Of a stretch of 64,000 nucleotides of DNA, positions 52,135 to 61,199 are shown one piece after another. The notes below the pieces were generated by a model that worked only from the letters and a program-made list of their open reading frames with translations, ran no database searches and was not told the origin of the DNA. The DNA is from Kalaharituber pfeilii. Its lineage: Eukaryota; Ascomycota; Pezizomycetes; Pezizales; Pezizaceae. Each line of letters opens with the position of its first letter. Position 1 is the first letter of the stretch. The stretch covers positions 372,001 through 436,000 of the forward strand of contig WHUZ01000051.1 of the NCBI GenBank assembly GCA_015179045.1. Reading direction: 5' to 3'. The position numbers were made by a program, and so were the translations under genes.

Positions 52135-52198
52135 TTTTTTTTTTTTTTTTTTTTTTATATTACATGACCCCGCTTGTAGCTGTTCGCCATGGCAGGGC
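52135..52198 (-). mobile_element. micro-retroposon, hairpin family B
   Basis: A 64 bp minus-strand insertion with about 22 T residues, TATATTACATGACCCCGC and TTGTAGCTGTTCGCCATGGC. Perfect 13 bp duplication CTATCGGCCACCC (52122-52134, 52199-52211). Confidence 0.95.
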
Positions 52199-52339
52199 CT
52201 ATCGGCCACCCGAGGTGACCCATGACAGCAAGGCAAAAGAAGAACGAAAATAGAGAGAAATGGCTGCAGCTGAACAAGTTACAAAAAGACACCATTTATA
52301 ACCTATTTACAATACAATGCCTTGGGGTTAGGGGCAATG

Positions 52340-52458
52340 CAGGTTTGAACCAATGCCTGATCGTTCCATGCGGAACAGATTTCTTGGTATTATTATACCT
52401 CCAAGTCGTTCCATACGGAACGGATTTGTTGGTATTCTTGATTCCTTGATATTATTAT
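52340..52458 (+). repeat. 61 bp minisatellite, left part
   Basis: Units with GTTCCATGCGGAACAGATTT and CTTGGTATTATTAT. The right part continues at 59537 after the LINE. The core GTTCC-GCAT-GGAAC is a short palindrome. Confidence 0.8.
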
Positions 52459-52986
52459 GAGATCAAACGGCAACTGGACACAAAAGAGGCAGAGAAAATC
52501 ACCACCACTCCTCTGGATGAGACCATGAGCAGCACCCCCGCTGCCCCCACACACACACACCTCTACAACCTCTTCGGGCCACGTCCAAGATCACGTGACC
52601 GAGCCCGTATCTCGACCCCCAGGACAGCTAGCGACAAGCGGACAACGACAGACGACGCCCCTCGGCCCGAAGGTCGCGGGGACCTCTAAATATCTACCAA
52701 AAACGAACATTTAGACACCTTCCCCAAAGAAACAGCCATCAACGCTCTGGGAACGCCCCCCAGAACCTCCACCAACCCCCCAACCCACCTTCAGCTCGTA
52801 CAGTCGCCTCGACGGCGGGGGCCCCCATCAGCGGCCTCCCCACCACTACGAAAATACGCAACCCAGATAAGGACAGTATTTGCCACCCACTATTCGCCAC
52901 TCACATCCACTAGCTACACACACCCCTTGCCACCCAAACGCCACCCAACATACTAAGACCAATAGAGTACAACCCACCAGCCACCG

Positions 52987-55900
52987 ATGGCTCCAACCAC
53001 GAGAGCCACAAGAGGCCGAACCAACAGCCGGGCCGACCCTCTTCGGCAAGCCAAAAGCGCCACACGGACGGCAAAGCGCCGCCCAAGGGTAAATAACATA
53101 GAGTTTTATATGGTGAAGGACTGGAAGGCGCATGAAGACATGACATTTATCGCCGAAGACCAGCAATGGACCCTTCATAAGTTTGCTGACATTATCCAAC
53201 ACACCAGAAAGGGAGAACCGGAAAAGGCAGAAAGAATGGAAAATGCAACCACCCTAGCGGTGGGGCGAGGCGTATTCGCAGACGAGGAGGACATTGAGGT
53301 CCCTGTTAGGACAATAACTATCGACGACATACAGGCAGGCAGGGTTCTGACCCAGCAAATAATTGAGTTCATCGAAAGAAGCAAGGCCATGGACTCCCGC
53401 CCACCCGAAGACCAGATGGAGGAGACAATTGTAGTAAAGCCACCCGCCCCTAATACCTACGACAAGATGGAAGAAATGATCATGGTGAGACCACCAGAAT
53501 TAAGAACTACGATTCCGGCGACATATGACAATGAGTCAGAGGTCCCGGATTCACAGGAGGAACCTGCATCCACAAGCAAGACCACGTCCCTCCCCCTATA
53601 CAAGGACCCAGACTTTAGTGACAATGAAGGGTACACCCCGGTGCCTCACGCCGGAGCACACATGCCCATTAAAGATGACGACACACAAAGCGAGTCATCA
53701 GACGACACAGTAATATATATACCGGCAACTCCCAGCACTCGGCCACCAACTCCGGACAGACCCCGAACCCCGGACATGGATGAGAGTGCCTATGAGGAGC
53801 AATTCATGCTGGATACAGCAATAGCCGCAGCGAGGCAGGCACGCTCCTGGGAAACCAAGATGACTCAGGGCCGTATGAAACAAGAGACTGCCAGATATAT
53901 GGGAGCTTCAGCAGCAGAAGCCCTACGGGGACTAGAGAAACGATTCGGACTGGGCAGGTGGGAAAGAGAAGTGGATAATGACCTTAAAAGATGGACGAGG
54001 GATAAGGCTGATAAATACTGGGCCTGGAGGAGCGAGCAAGCAGCAGGAACGGATAGCATCCATACTGACATAAGCCGGGAACTAGAAGAGGCACAACAAG
54101 ACCTAAAACAGCACACGAGAGTGTGCTTAGAAACACACCACGAGGGCATTCGCCACTTCATGCTCAACCAGATGGCAGTCGAAAGAAAGAAAATCAAGGA
54201 CGAAATACTATACGAGATATTCAACCGAGACACCCTCAGAGAGCGGGACGACAGTTGGGTGAGGATTATCCTAGACGCCTTACAATACCACAGCAATATC
54301 TTGGATGACCTAAGAAGAAGACTCGGGGTAGTCACGCCAGGCAGAATCGAAATGGAACCAGAACTCACACTGACACATACAACAAACTGGAATGACCTTA
54401 CCTCAGGAGCAAACACGCCCGAATTGACAGCAACGGCCACACCCTTGGAGACAAAGACGCCTACATTAATTGACCTCAGCACGCCTAGCGCATCACCCAT
54501 GCCAAATAACAAACTAACTACTGAAGAAGGAGGGGACCAAATGGACAGAACTTATACAAACGTGAAACTTGAGGATAGCAGGCACGCGGTCAGGCTCAAG
54601 ACAATACCATCGCCCCTCACAGGAATGATACGAAGGCCGGTAGGAAAGAGAAGCTCCTCGGTACCTGCCCGGAAGACTACAGAAGAAGGAGGAGATAGTA
54701 TGGATTATGACCTCACCAATACGAACCTCAAAGACAGCAAGCACGCAATCGAAATTGACAGAGACATAGCCATGCGAGACAACACAGACATGTCGAGTAC
54801 CATACACATGTCCAACAGCATACCAACAAACTCAAGCCCGGCGCAAGAACCTGTGATAAAGTCTACAACTACAGTACAGCTTCCTAAGACATCACGAGGT
54901 GGATCCAAGCCCCAAGGAGATGGACGAAAGGGAGCAGCTACCAATAGAACAGCTAGAAATAATACTAACAAAACAGCCACCAGTGAGGGTGCTCCTACCA
55001 CTGAGAAACTGGACAATAAGAAGGGGGCCGAGACGAGAGGCACAAGTAGTACTCCCAACATACCGACACATAAAGGAGAGAAAAGCAAGGAGAGGACACC
55101 AGAGAATGAGACAAAACCCTCCCAATCCACTGAGAAAAGGAAATCATATGCTACGGCAGTAAAAGAAGCCAAACTCACAAGAGAAGACAAACCCCAAGCA
55201 GGAACTCCAACTCAGAGACAAGAGGAAAAACGGACACTACTCAAGGGGCCAGCACAGAAGGGTGAGGAAGAAGTAATACCCAAGGAGAAACTGTGGCAGG
55301 CGAGAGTCTTTGGGGCGCAAAACTGGCAGAGTATTAGTGAGGATCCAAGATCACACTCAGTGTTCGAGCACAAAAAGGCCATGAGAGACAGGATCAATCG
55401 AAACCTAGGAACGGAAGCAGAGTACCAAGTGAGATTCGTTGCCCTGGACCCAGAATACCCCCACGAAAGAATCTTAATCATGGCAGATACTCAGTATAAG
55501 AAAGGACTTAGGTCTCTAGGCCCCCTAGAGAAAGCAACATGCAATGGACACCAACATCTAAAAGTCGACTGGGATCACAGAATGGTTGAGCTAGTAACTT
55601 TTAACATAGGAACCAATGAGGCTCCGAGCAGGGTGGAGAGAGAATTGAGAGCTGACAATCCAGGAGTATTGGCCAATAGATCAGTACGCAGATTAACTAA
55701 CAAACAGGTCCCAACACAAGGAAACAAGGCACTATCCATTTTTGTGACTGATGGAGTAGTCGAGACCCTAAAATCAGGCTTACTCTTCAGAGGTGATAGA
55801 ATAAAGCTATACCTAAGACAGGATCTAGGAAAGGAGACCTCGAATAAAGCCAGAAGATATAGGTACACTGCTCCAGATGGATACTGCCGACATTTCGTAG

Positions 55901-56136
55901 TGGGACAGGTAATCGAGTGGCTCCCCAGACAACGCAACCTTCCAGAACATCTGAAGAGCTCACCAGCAAGGCGAGACTACGAGGACCCAGTCGACCTCAA
56001 TGAAACTCCATTTGCAAAGTCATGCCAGGCTTGTCGAAAGAAAGGCGGACACGAGGAAGGGTGTGAACGAGCGAGAGCAGCACAGGAGAAAGCGACCCCA
56101 TATAGGGCACCAGGGTATCGACAAATAAGACTATGA
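52987..56136 (+). CDS. LINE ORF1 protein
   Basis: 1049 residues from the first ATG (MAPTTRATRGRTNSRADPLR). It is longer than usual for Tad ORF1. The N-terminal half is acidic and rich in Pro/Thr (TPSTRPPTPDRPRTPDMDES); about residues 290-450 are charged and helical, possibly a coiled coil. A long Ser/Thr/Lys-rich linker follows. The folded C-terminal part starts near residue 760 (KEKLWQARVFGAQNWQSISE) and contains RFVALDPEYPHERILIMADT and a cysteine motif CQACRKKGGHEEGC (C-x2-C-x5-H-x3-C). Such proteins coat the element RNA. The stop overlaps the ORF2 start as ATGA, pointing to coupled termination and reinitiation. Confidence 0.9.
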   Translation: MAPTTRATRGRTNSRADPLRQAKSATRTAKRRPRVNNIEFYMVKDWKAHEDMTFIAEDQQWTLHKFADIIQHTRKGEPEKAERMENATTLAVGRGVFADEEDIEVPVRTITIDDIQAGRVLTQQIIEFIERSKAMDSRPPEDQMEETIVVKPPAPNTYDKMEEMIMVRPPELRTTIPATYDNESEVPDSQEEPASTSKTTSLPLYKDPDFSDNEGYTPVPHAGAHMPIKDDDTQSESSDDTVIYIPATPSTRPPTPDRPRTPDMDESAYEEQFMLDTAIAAARQARSWETKMTQGRMKQETARYMGASAAEALRGLEKRFGLGRWEREVDNDLKRWTRDKADKYWAWRSEQAAGTDSIHTDISRELEEAQQDLKQHTRVCLETHHEGIRHFMLNQMAVERKKIKDEILYEIFNRDTLRERDDSWVRIILDALQYHSNILDDLRRRLGVVTPGRIEMEPELTLTHTTNWNDLTSGANTPELTATATPLETKTPTLIDLSTPSASPMPNNKLTTEEGGDQMDRTYTNVKLEDSRHAVRLKTIPSPLTGMIRRPVGKRSSSVPARKTTEEGGDSMDYDLTNTNLKDSKHAIEIDRDIAMRDNTDMSSTIHMSNSIPTNSSPAQEPVIKSTTTVQLPKTSRGGSKPQGDGRKGAATNRTARNNTNKTATSEGAPTTEKLDNKKGAETRGTSSTPNIPTHKGEKSKERTPENETKPSQSTEKRKSYATAVKEAKLTREDKPQAGTPTQRQEEKRTLLKGPAQKGEEEVIPKEKLWQARVFGAQNWQSISEDPRSHSVFEHKKAMRDRINRNLGTEAEYQVRFVALDPEYPHERILIMADTQYKKGLRSLGPLEKATCNGHQHLKVDWDHRMVELVTFNIGTNEAPSRVERELRADNPGVLANRSVRRLTNKQVPTQGNKALSIFVTDGVVETLKSGLLFRGDRIKLYLRQDLGKETSNKARRYRYTAPDGYCRHFVVGQVIEWLPRQRNLPEHLKSSPARRDYEDPVDLNETPFAKSCQACRKKGGHEEGCERARAAQEKATPYRAPGYRQIRL

Positions 56137-59100
56137 TTAAGGTCGCATACCAGAACGTTGGCAGGTCAATACTGGGGACGGACCTAGCCCTACAGGAAGC
56201 AGCAGACAAGAAAATAGATATACTTTTTATAGGGGAATGCTGGAGAGCACCAAGGGGAGGAACTACATTTCATCCAAGCTATACGAACGTACATTCTCCT
56301 ATAAAAAGCGGAGCAATAACAGCCTACGTAAGGAAGGACAGAATAATGAGCATGAAAATAGACGGCAAAGCCAACCACATCACAGTACAATTAGACGACC
56401 GAATGATTACTGGAGTGTACTGGAACAGAGACACCGATATTGAGAAGGAATTGGAAGAGATAGGAGTAACGGATATGATAATAGGGGACTGCAACAGCCA
56501 TCACTATGACTGGTCTCCGAAACAAGATACTAGAGGCATACTACTAAAAGACACCCTCCAAGCACGAGGACTACTCCAACAGATAGATAGAAATACTATC
56601 ACATGGACACGGACAATCAATGGACAGATAAGAACGGCACTCTTGGACCTGGTATTCGCAAGACCCAGGGAATGGAAAACAACAAAGACAACATGGATTT
56701 CTGGTACAGACCATGTGATGATTATCGGAACATTGGATACCAGAAAGAAGACAGAGGCCAAAACCATTAAAGTAACAGACTGGGACAAATGGCAAGAATT
56801 TGTTGATAAATATGGCAACAGAAAACTAGCCGAAGGTATTGATGGGTATGAACTACTATGTGAATTAAGCCAAAAGTTTACAAAAGATGCATACATCACC
56901 AGACGCACGAAACGATGGTTCGACAAGGAGGTAAAAGAGGCACGACAAATGACCAGAACCATTCTAAAGAGCGGGGCTAGCCACACAGAGAAAACAAGAG
57001 CGAGAAGACTACTTAGGGAGATAATAAGAGATAAGAAGAAGGAATACTGGGAAGGCTTCTTAGAAGAGGACAGAATCACCTCACCATGGGATATTTTCAG
57101 GCTAGCAAGAGACCCTTTCCGCCAAAGAGACCTCATGGGGATACCAGGCTCAGACGAGGAGATAGCTAAGGTATTGATTGAGCGCAACTTCATATCACAA
57201 GGACAAGAAACTACGACCACTACTATCAGACCAACAGGACTCACCGTCGAAAAAGATCAAGCCAGGATGATGATAGAAAAGGCACTAACAAAAGCTAAAC
57301 CAAGATCAGCACCGGGACCCGATGGCATACAATATGGCTTACTGAAGCTTCTGAAGGGTACGACTCTATGGACTGCTGTAAGAGAGAGAATTGTAGAATA
57401 TATAAACGGTGACTACGATTTTGCCAGAGGCTTTGAGGTGGTTATGATACTCAAGAAAGGGAAACCCAGAGATCAGGTAGGGAGTTGGAGACCCATAACG
57501 CTTCTGAACACAGTAGCGAAGCTAGGTCAAAAAGTCATCGCAGACCTGCTACAAAGAAAAGACGACCTTTTCAGAGACACTCAGCTTGGAGGAAGACGCC
57601 ATCGAGGTGCAGAGGATCTACAGCGACAAGTGCTGAAGGAGACAGAGAAGAGGCTACAGAAGAAAGAATGGGTAGCCCTAGTGGGAGACGATATCAAGTC
57701 AGCTTTTAACTTTCTTCGAAGGGACAAGGTGGTTGCTCGAATAAGACAAACAGACCATAACCTAGCGAGCTTTGTAGAAGCTTTTATGATGCCGACCAAC
57801 TACAACATGACATGGGATGGCAAAAGGAGAGCTACAGGGAGGATGACAGATGGTACACCGCAAGGATCTCCACTATCCCCGGTACTATTCCTGATAGGTG
57901 TAGCACCTGTGGCAGAGAAGGTAGACCAACACAACTTCACCAGGTCATATGTCGATGATTTCCACAGTGTAATCTCACATCCGTCACTCCTAAAACTTCG
58001 ACAAGCCATAAAGATACACAGGGCAAAAATCACCGAAACAGCAGCAGAGCATGGATTCGAAATTGACCCAAACAAGTCCGAGACACTAATAATTGGGGTA
58101 AAAGGCCCTGACTATAGGCTAACCGGATTGACGGTAGATTGGGAGCTAAAATTTACTCGACATCATAAGAAGAGACTACTTCTCGGGAAGGCAGCATGGG
58201 GAGTGGCATCGAGACTAACTCGCCTCACACCAGGCAAGAAACGACAGATATATACAAGCATCGCACGCACAATCGCCACATGGGGATGCTGGGCATGGCA
58301 GGACTACTCAAGACAGTCTCCACCAGCAACTAAGATCAAAGACATAGAAAAATGGCAATACACAGTAGCACAGAAGATTACTGCAGCCCCGTGGGGTACC
58401 AGGCGAGACGTAGTCGAAGGAATAGCCAACCTAGAATCAGCCCAAACATTCCTAGAAGGAGAACGCCAGAGGGTAGAAGCCAGGGCCCTACGGTTCCACG
58501 ATGAGATAATCCAAAACAGGGATAATGAGTGCAGGTACCTACGGGGGTCTCTCTCACACAACAACCCCCTACCACTAGCCATCCTACCAGCACTACCTGC
58601 GGACGCAGACAAGCTCGAGTTCGAGAATGCCATAGCCAATGCCGAGGACGAGGGGTGGAACTCCGTCTACACTGACGGGAGCAGGATAGATTACAAGACA
58701 GGCCTAGGCACCTACGCAAAAGACACCTCTACTTCCACATACCTAGGGGAACAGACTACTGTCAATGATGCAGAACTCATTGCCATGAGCGAAGAATTAC
58801 GCAATCAAGCTGGGGAACTCCTGATCATAACCGACTCTAAGGTATCGATATCCAAGCTCCTAAAGATCGCCCAGGGAGAGCCCACCCACAAAGGACCGGC
58901 AAAACTGGTTAGAGACGCCTGGAAAGCGAGAACAGACCGAGGTGACTGGGACGTTGCAGTGATGTGGGTCAAGTCCCATATAGGAGTCAAAGGGAACACC
59001 GAGGCAGACACAGCTGCGAAAATAGGCACATGCCTCCCCTACCAAGATGAAACCATAACAGAAGATGGCATACGACAAACCTCGAGACATCAGCGCGCCA

Positions 59101-59402
59101 CAGAGAGAAACCGGCTAGGGCTCAGCTACCGTCCCTTGACAAGACTTGGAAGTCGACACATAGCCACACTAGCAGGAATACTGGGCGGCAAGTTACTACG
59201 GAAATGGCAGTACGAAATCGGGAAAGCAGACAGCCCAGAATGTCGATGGTGTGGGGAGGAGGAGGAGACTACTGAACATGTGCTCACTAGGTGCAGGACA
59301 TGGAAACGAAAGTGGCCAGGAGGCATGCAAGACTTGGTCACTCCTCCGAAGAGCAAGGACACAGACCCACTTAGAGACATCTTGGAGTGGGCAGGGGCAT
59401 AG
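56133..59402 (+). CDS. LINE ORF2: endonuclease, reverse transcriptase, RNase H
   Basis: 1089 residues. AP-type endonuclease, about residues 1-200: YQNVGRS, FIGECW, GDCNSHHYDW and SGTDHVMIIG. Reverse transcriptase, about 370-640: SAPGPDGIQYG, GSWRPITLLNTVAKL, VALVGDDIKSAFNFL, GTPQGSPLSPVLF and RSYVDDFHSVI with the catalytic Asp pair at about 606-608. RNase H, about 840-960: YTDGS, NDAELIAM, IITDSK and SHIGVKGNTEAD, so all acidic residues are present. A C-terminal finger CRWCGEEEETTEHVLTRC lies near 1036-1053. This order is that of Tad/I-group LINEs. It cuts the target and copies its RNA there. It starts four bases before the ORF1 stop ends and has no damage. Confidence 0.95.
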   Translation: MIKVAYQNVGRSILGTDLALQEAADKKIDILFIGECWRAPRGGTTFHPSYTNVHSPIKSGAITAYVRKDRIMSMKIDGKANHITVQLDDRMITGVYWNRDTDIEKELEEIGVTDMIIGDCNSHHYDWSPKQDTRGILLKDTLQARGLLQQIDRNTITWTRTINGQIRTALLDLVFARPREWKTTKTTWISGTDHVMIIGTLDTRKKTEAKTIKVTDWDKWQEFVDKYGNRKLAEGIDGYELLCELSQKFTKDAYITRRTKRWFDKEVKEARQMTRTILKSGASHTEKTRARRLLREIIRDKKKEYWEGFLEEDRITSPWDIFRLARDPFRQRDLMGIPGSDEEIAKVLIERNFISQGQETTTTTIRPTGLTVEKDQARMMIEKALTKAKPRSAPGPDGIQYGLLKLLKGTTLWTAVRERIVEYINGDYDFARGFEVVMILKKGKPRDQVGSWRPITLLNTVAKLGQKVIADLLQRKDDLFRDTQLGGRRHRGAEDLQRQVLKETEKRLQKKEWVALVGDDIKSAFNFLRRDKVVARIRQTDHNLASFVEAFMMPTNYNMTWDGKRRATGRMTDGTPQGSPLSPVLFLIGVAPVAEKVDQHNFTRSYVDDFHSVISHPSLLKLRQAIKIHRAKITETAAEHGFEIDPNKSETLIIGVKGPDYRLTGLTVDWELKFTRHHKKRLLLGKAAWGVASRLTRLTPGKKRQIYTSIARTIATWGCWAWQDYSRQSPPATKIKDIEKWQYTVAQKITAAPWGTRRDVVEGIANLESAQTFLEGERQRVEARALRFHDEIIQNRDNECRYLRGSLSHNNPLPLAILPALPADADKLEFENAIANAEDEGWNSVYTDGSRIDYKTGLGTYAKDTSTSTYLGEQTTVNDAELIAMSEELRNQAGELLIITDSKVSISKLLKIAQGEPTHKGPAKLVRDAWKARTDRGDWDVAVMWVKSHIGVKGNTEADTAAKIGTCLPYQDETITEDGIRQTSRHQRATERNRLGLSYRPLTRLGSRHIATLAGILGGKLLRKWQYEIGKADSPECRWCGEEEETTEHVLTRCRTWKRKWPGGMQDLVTPPKSKDTDPLRDILEWAGA

Positions 59403-59469
59403 GAGACACACAGGATCTTTTCTTATTCCTTTTCTTCTACCTTCATATGTATCTAATCTCATGTAACTA

Positions 59470-59510
59470 ATCTCGCCATAGCCCCTAGGGCGGCACGCGA
59501 GTAATGATAT

Positions 59511-59536
<26 letters not shown>
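59470..59536 (+). promoter_or_regulatory. 3' hairpin and poly(A) of the LINE
   Basis: CTCGCCATAGCCCCTAGGGC, GGCACGCGAGTAATGATAT, then A residues. CTCGC pairs with GCGAG, and GCCC with GGGC around a three-base loop. The same fold appears in all family A tails, with paired changes, so it is probably the site the reverse transcriptase recognises. Confidence 0.8.
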
Positions 59537-59542
<6 letters not shown>

Positions 59543-59549
59543 TTATTAT

Positions 59550-59749
59550 ACCTCCAAGTCGTTCCGCATGGAACAGATTTCTTGGTATTCTTGATTTCTT
59601 GGTATTATTATCCTCCAAGTCGTTCCGCATGGAACAGATTTCTTGGTATTCTTAATTCCTTGGTATTATTATCCTCCAAGTCGTTCCGCATGGAACAGAT
59701 TTCTTGGTATTCTTGATTCCTTGGTATTATTATCCCTCCAAGTCGTTCC
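59550..59749 (+). repeat. 61 bp minisatellite, right part
   Basis: Three to four units of CTCCAAGTCGTTCCGCATGG, AACAGATTTCTTGGTATTC and TTGGTATTATTATC. The LINE lies to the left and a copia LTR begins to the right within the array. Confidence 0.88.
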
Positions 59750-60085
59750 TGTTGAAGAATATGCAGCGCTGAAGTGAAACATCATGCACAGTGGTTGGGT
59801 GTGCTGAAACATATGCAACCTGAGCTGTGGCCATGATGCAGACTGACGTTTCATGATTCTATGGTCTTCTATTTCCTATACCGATTATATCCTCTTTACC
59901 GTCTGAATCCGCTGCTATGCGCAACCTCATTCCGCACCAATGATTGTTTAGTTGGGTACGAAGGTACTTCCTGAATTTTGCTGCATAAATAGGGCCGTTT
60001 TGGGACGCATATTTGGGGTTATTCTGATAGAATTAATCAACTGTATCCCACCGCACTTTAGCTCGTAATCTGTAGTTTTACCACA
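59750..60085 (+). repeat. copia copy 2 5' LTR
   Basis: 336 bp starting TGTTGAAGAATATGCA and ending TTACCACA. It is longer than the 272 bp LTR at 10681, so the two copies belong to related but distinct subfamilies. Confidence 0.85.
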
Positions 60086-60100
60086 GGTTATGAGCCCGGC
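60086..60100 (+). promoter_or_regulatory. primer binding site, half initiator tRNA-Met type
   Basis: GGTTATGAGCCCGGC directly after the LTR, matching the site at 10953. Complementary to the anticodon arm of initiator tRNA-Met. Confidence 0.85.
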
Positions 60101-60245
60101 GCTCTCTTAACCTACCACTCTTCTATAACTTAACGCTTACACCGTTATCGCCGATACCAGTGCCTCTATAGCTGCCCCGCTTACTGCCTGCATCTTCTAT
60201 ATACATTCGTCGCTTCGACACACCACGTTACTTACCCACTCTACA

Positions 60246-61199
60246 ATGTCGAATTCAACCTCAGTTGCCACTGTTCCTGCCACGGTTGCGCTATCAAACA
60301 ATGACGTATATCGAGATAAGTACGGGGCAGTAACAAAACTAACAGAAATTAACTACAGGCAGTGGCATAAAGAAATCGAACTTGTACTCAAGTCACACAA
60401 CCTCTTAGATATCGTACTACGAAACGAGAAGGCTCCAACCACAACTGCTGATGGTGACTCATCATCATCATCATCTTCTTCTTCCTCCTCTTCCACATCC
60501 ACAGCTCAACCAACCACAGCTCAATCAACCAAATCAACCCGTCACAAGCATAGCTTCGAGGTTCGAGAGTCAAAAGCTGCATCTATAATATACGCTACAC
60601 TGTCAGACCGCATCAAATTCCAGCTCTCAAAGATCTCCGATCCTGCCGAAATATGGGAAACGTTGGAAAAGCGGTTCAGCGCACAAAAGAACAATGCACG
60701 AGCAGTACGAATAAGCAATACCTTCAAGGAAGATAAGATGAAAGATACCGAATCTGTCAATGAATTCCTAGGGCGATTAATGGCTTACCAAACCGAACTC
60801 GCGCATACTGATTATGCTGTGACAGATGAGCAGCTTATAACTCACGCAATGCAGAGACTTACACCGAAATACGAGTTCTATAGGCGCTATATACTTGACA
60901 GACCTGCCGATTGCAGAACCATTGACTACACCCTGAACCTCCTCCTAGAATTCGAGCTAGGTCAAGAAAATGCCGTACAGTCCACAGTCATGGTCACTCA
61001 AGATAGAGGAAGAGGCAGAGGAGGATATAGAGGTGGAAGAGGTGGTCACAAGAATGGAAGTGACTCCCATCTAACATGCTGGCACTGCCTGAGAAGGGGA
61101 CACAAAATTAAGGATTGTAATTTGCGGAAAAAGGGCGAGGAATTACGAAATCGGTTCCGAAGATCGAAGTCAGAGGACTCTACCATCGAATTGAATTAA
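60246..61199 (+). CDS. copia gag, intact
   Basis: 317 residues, MSNSTSVATVPATVALSNND. It includes the N-terminal VYRDKYGAVTKLTEINYRQW, a poly-Ser tract, SKAASIIYATLSDRIKFQL, ETLEKRFSAQ, KDTESVNEFLGRLMAYQTEL of the UBN2-type gag core, a Gly/Arg-rich RGRGGYRGGRGG region and the CCHC knuckle CWHCLRRGHKIKDC. It ends in a basic tail and TIELN. In most copia elements gag runs straight into protease and pol; here a stop ends gag and no protease follows, so only particle protein is made. The homologue at 11181 is frameshifted. Confidence 0.92.
   Translation: MSNSTSVATVPATVALSNNDVYRDKYGAVTKLTEINYRQWHKEIELVLKSHNLLDIVLRNEKAPTTTADGDSSSSSSSSSSSSTSTAQPTTAQSTKSTRHKHSFEVRESKAASIIYATLSDRIKFQLSKISDPAEIWETLEKRFSAQKNNARAVRISNTFKEDKMKDTESVNEFLGRLMAYQTELAHTDYAVTDEQLITHAMQRLTPKYEFYRRYILDRPADCRTIDYTLNLLLEFELGQENAVQSTVMVTQDRGRGRGGYRGGRGGHKNGSDSHLTCWHCLRRGHKIKDCNLRKKGEELRNRFRRSKSEDSTIELN

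Larger units (their letters stand above)
52459..59536 (+). mobile_element. full-length Tad-clade LINE, both ORFs intact
   Basis: 7078 bp, flanked by a perfect 13 bp duplication TTGATATTATTAT (52446-52458, 59537-59549). It has a leader of 528 bp, ORF1, ORF2 overlapping by ATGA, a 130 bp 3' UTR with the family A hairpin, and about 28 A residues. All catalytic motifs are present and there is no stop or frameshift. It inserted into a 61 bp minisatellite. This is the best candidate for the source of enzyme for the family A micro-retroposons and the ORF1-only LINEs, which carry the same 3' hairpin. Confidence 0.95.

Noticed and set aside
52910..59090. Many minus-strand frames opposite the full-length LINE
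   Set aside because: They are shadows of ORF1 and ORF2, which carry all recognisable motifs.
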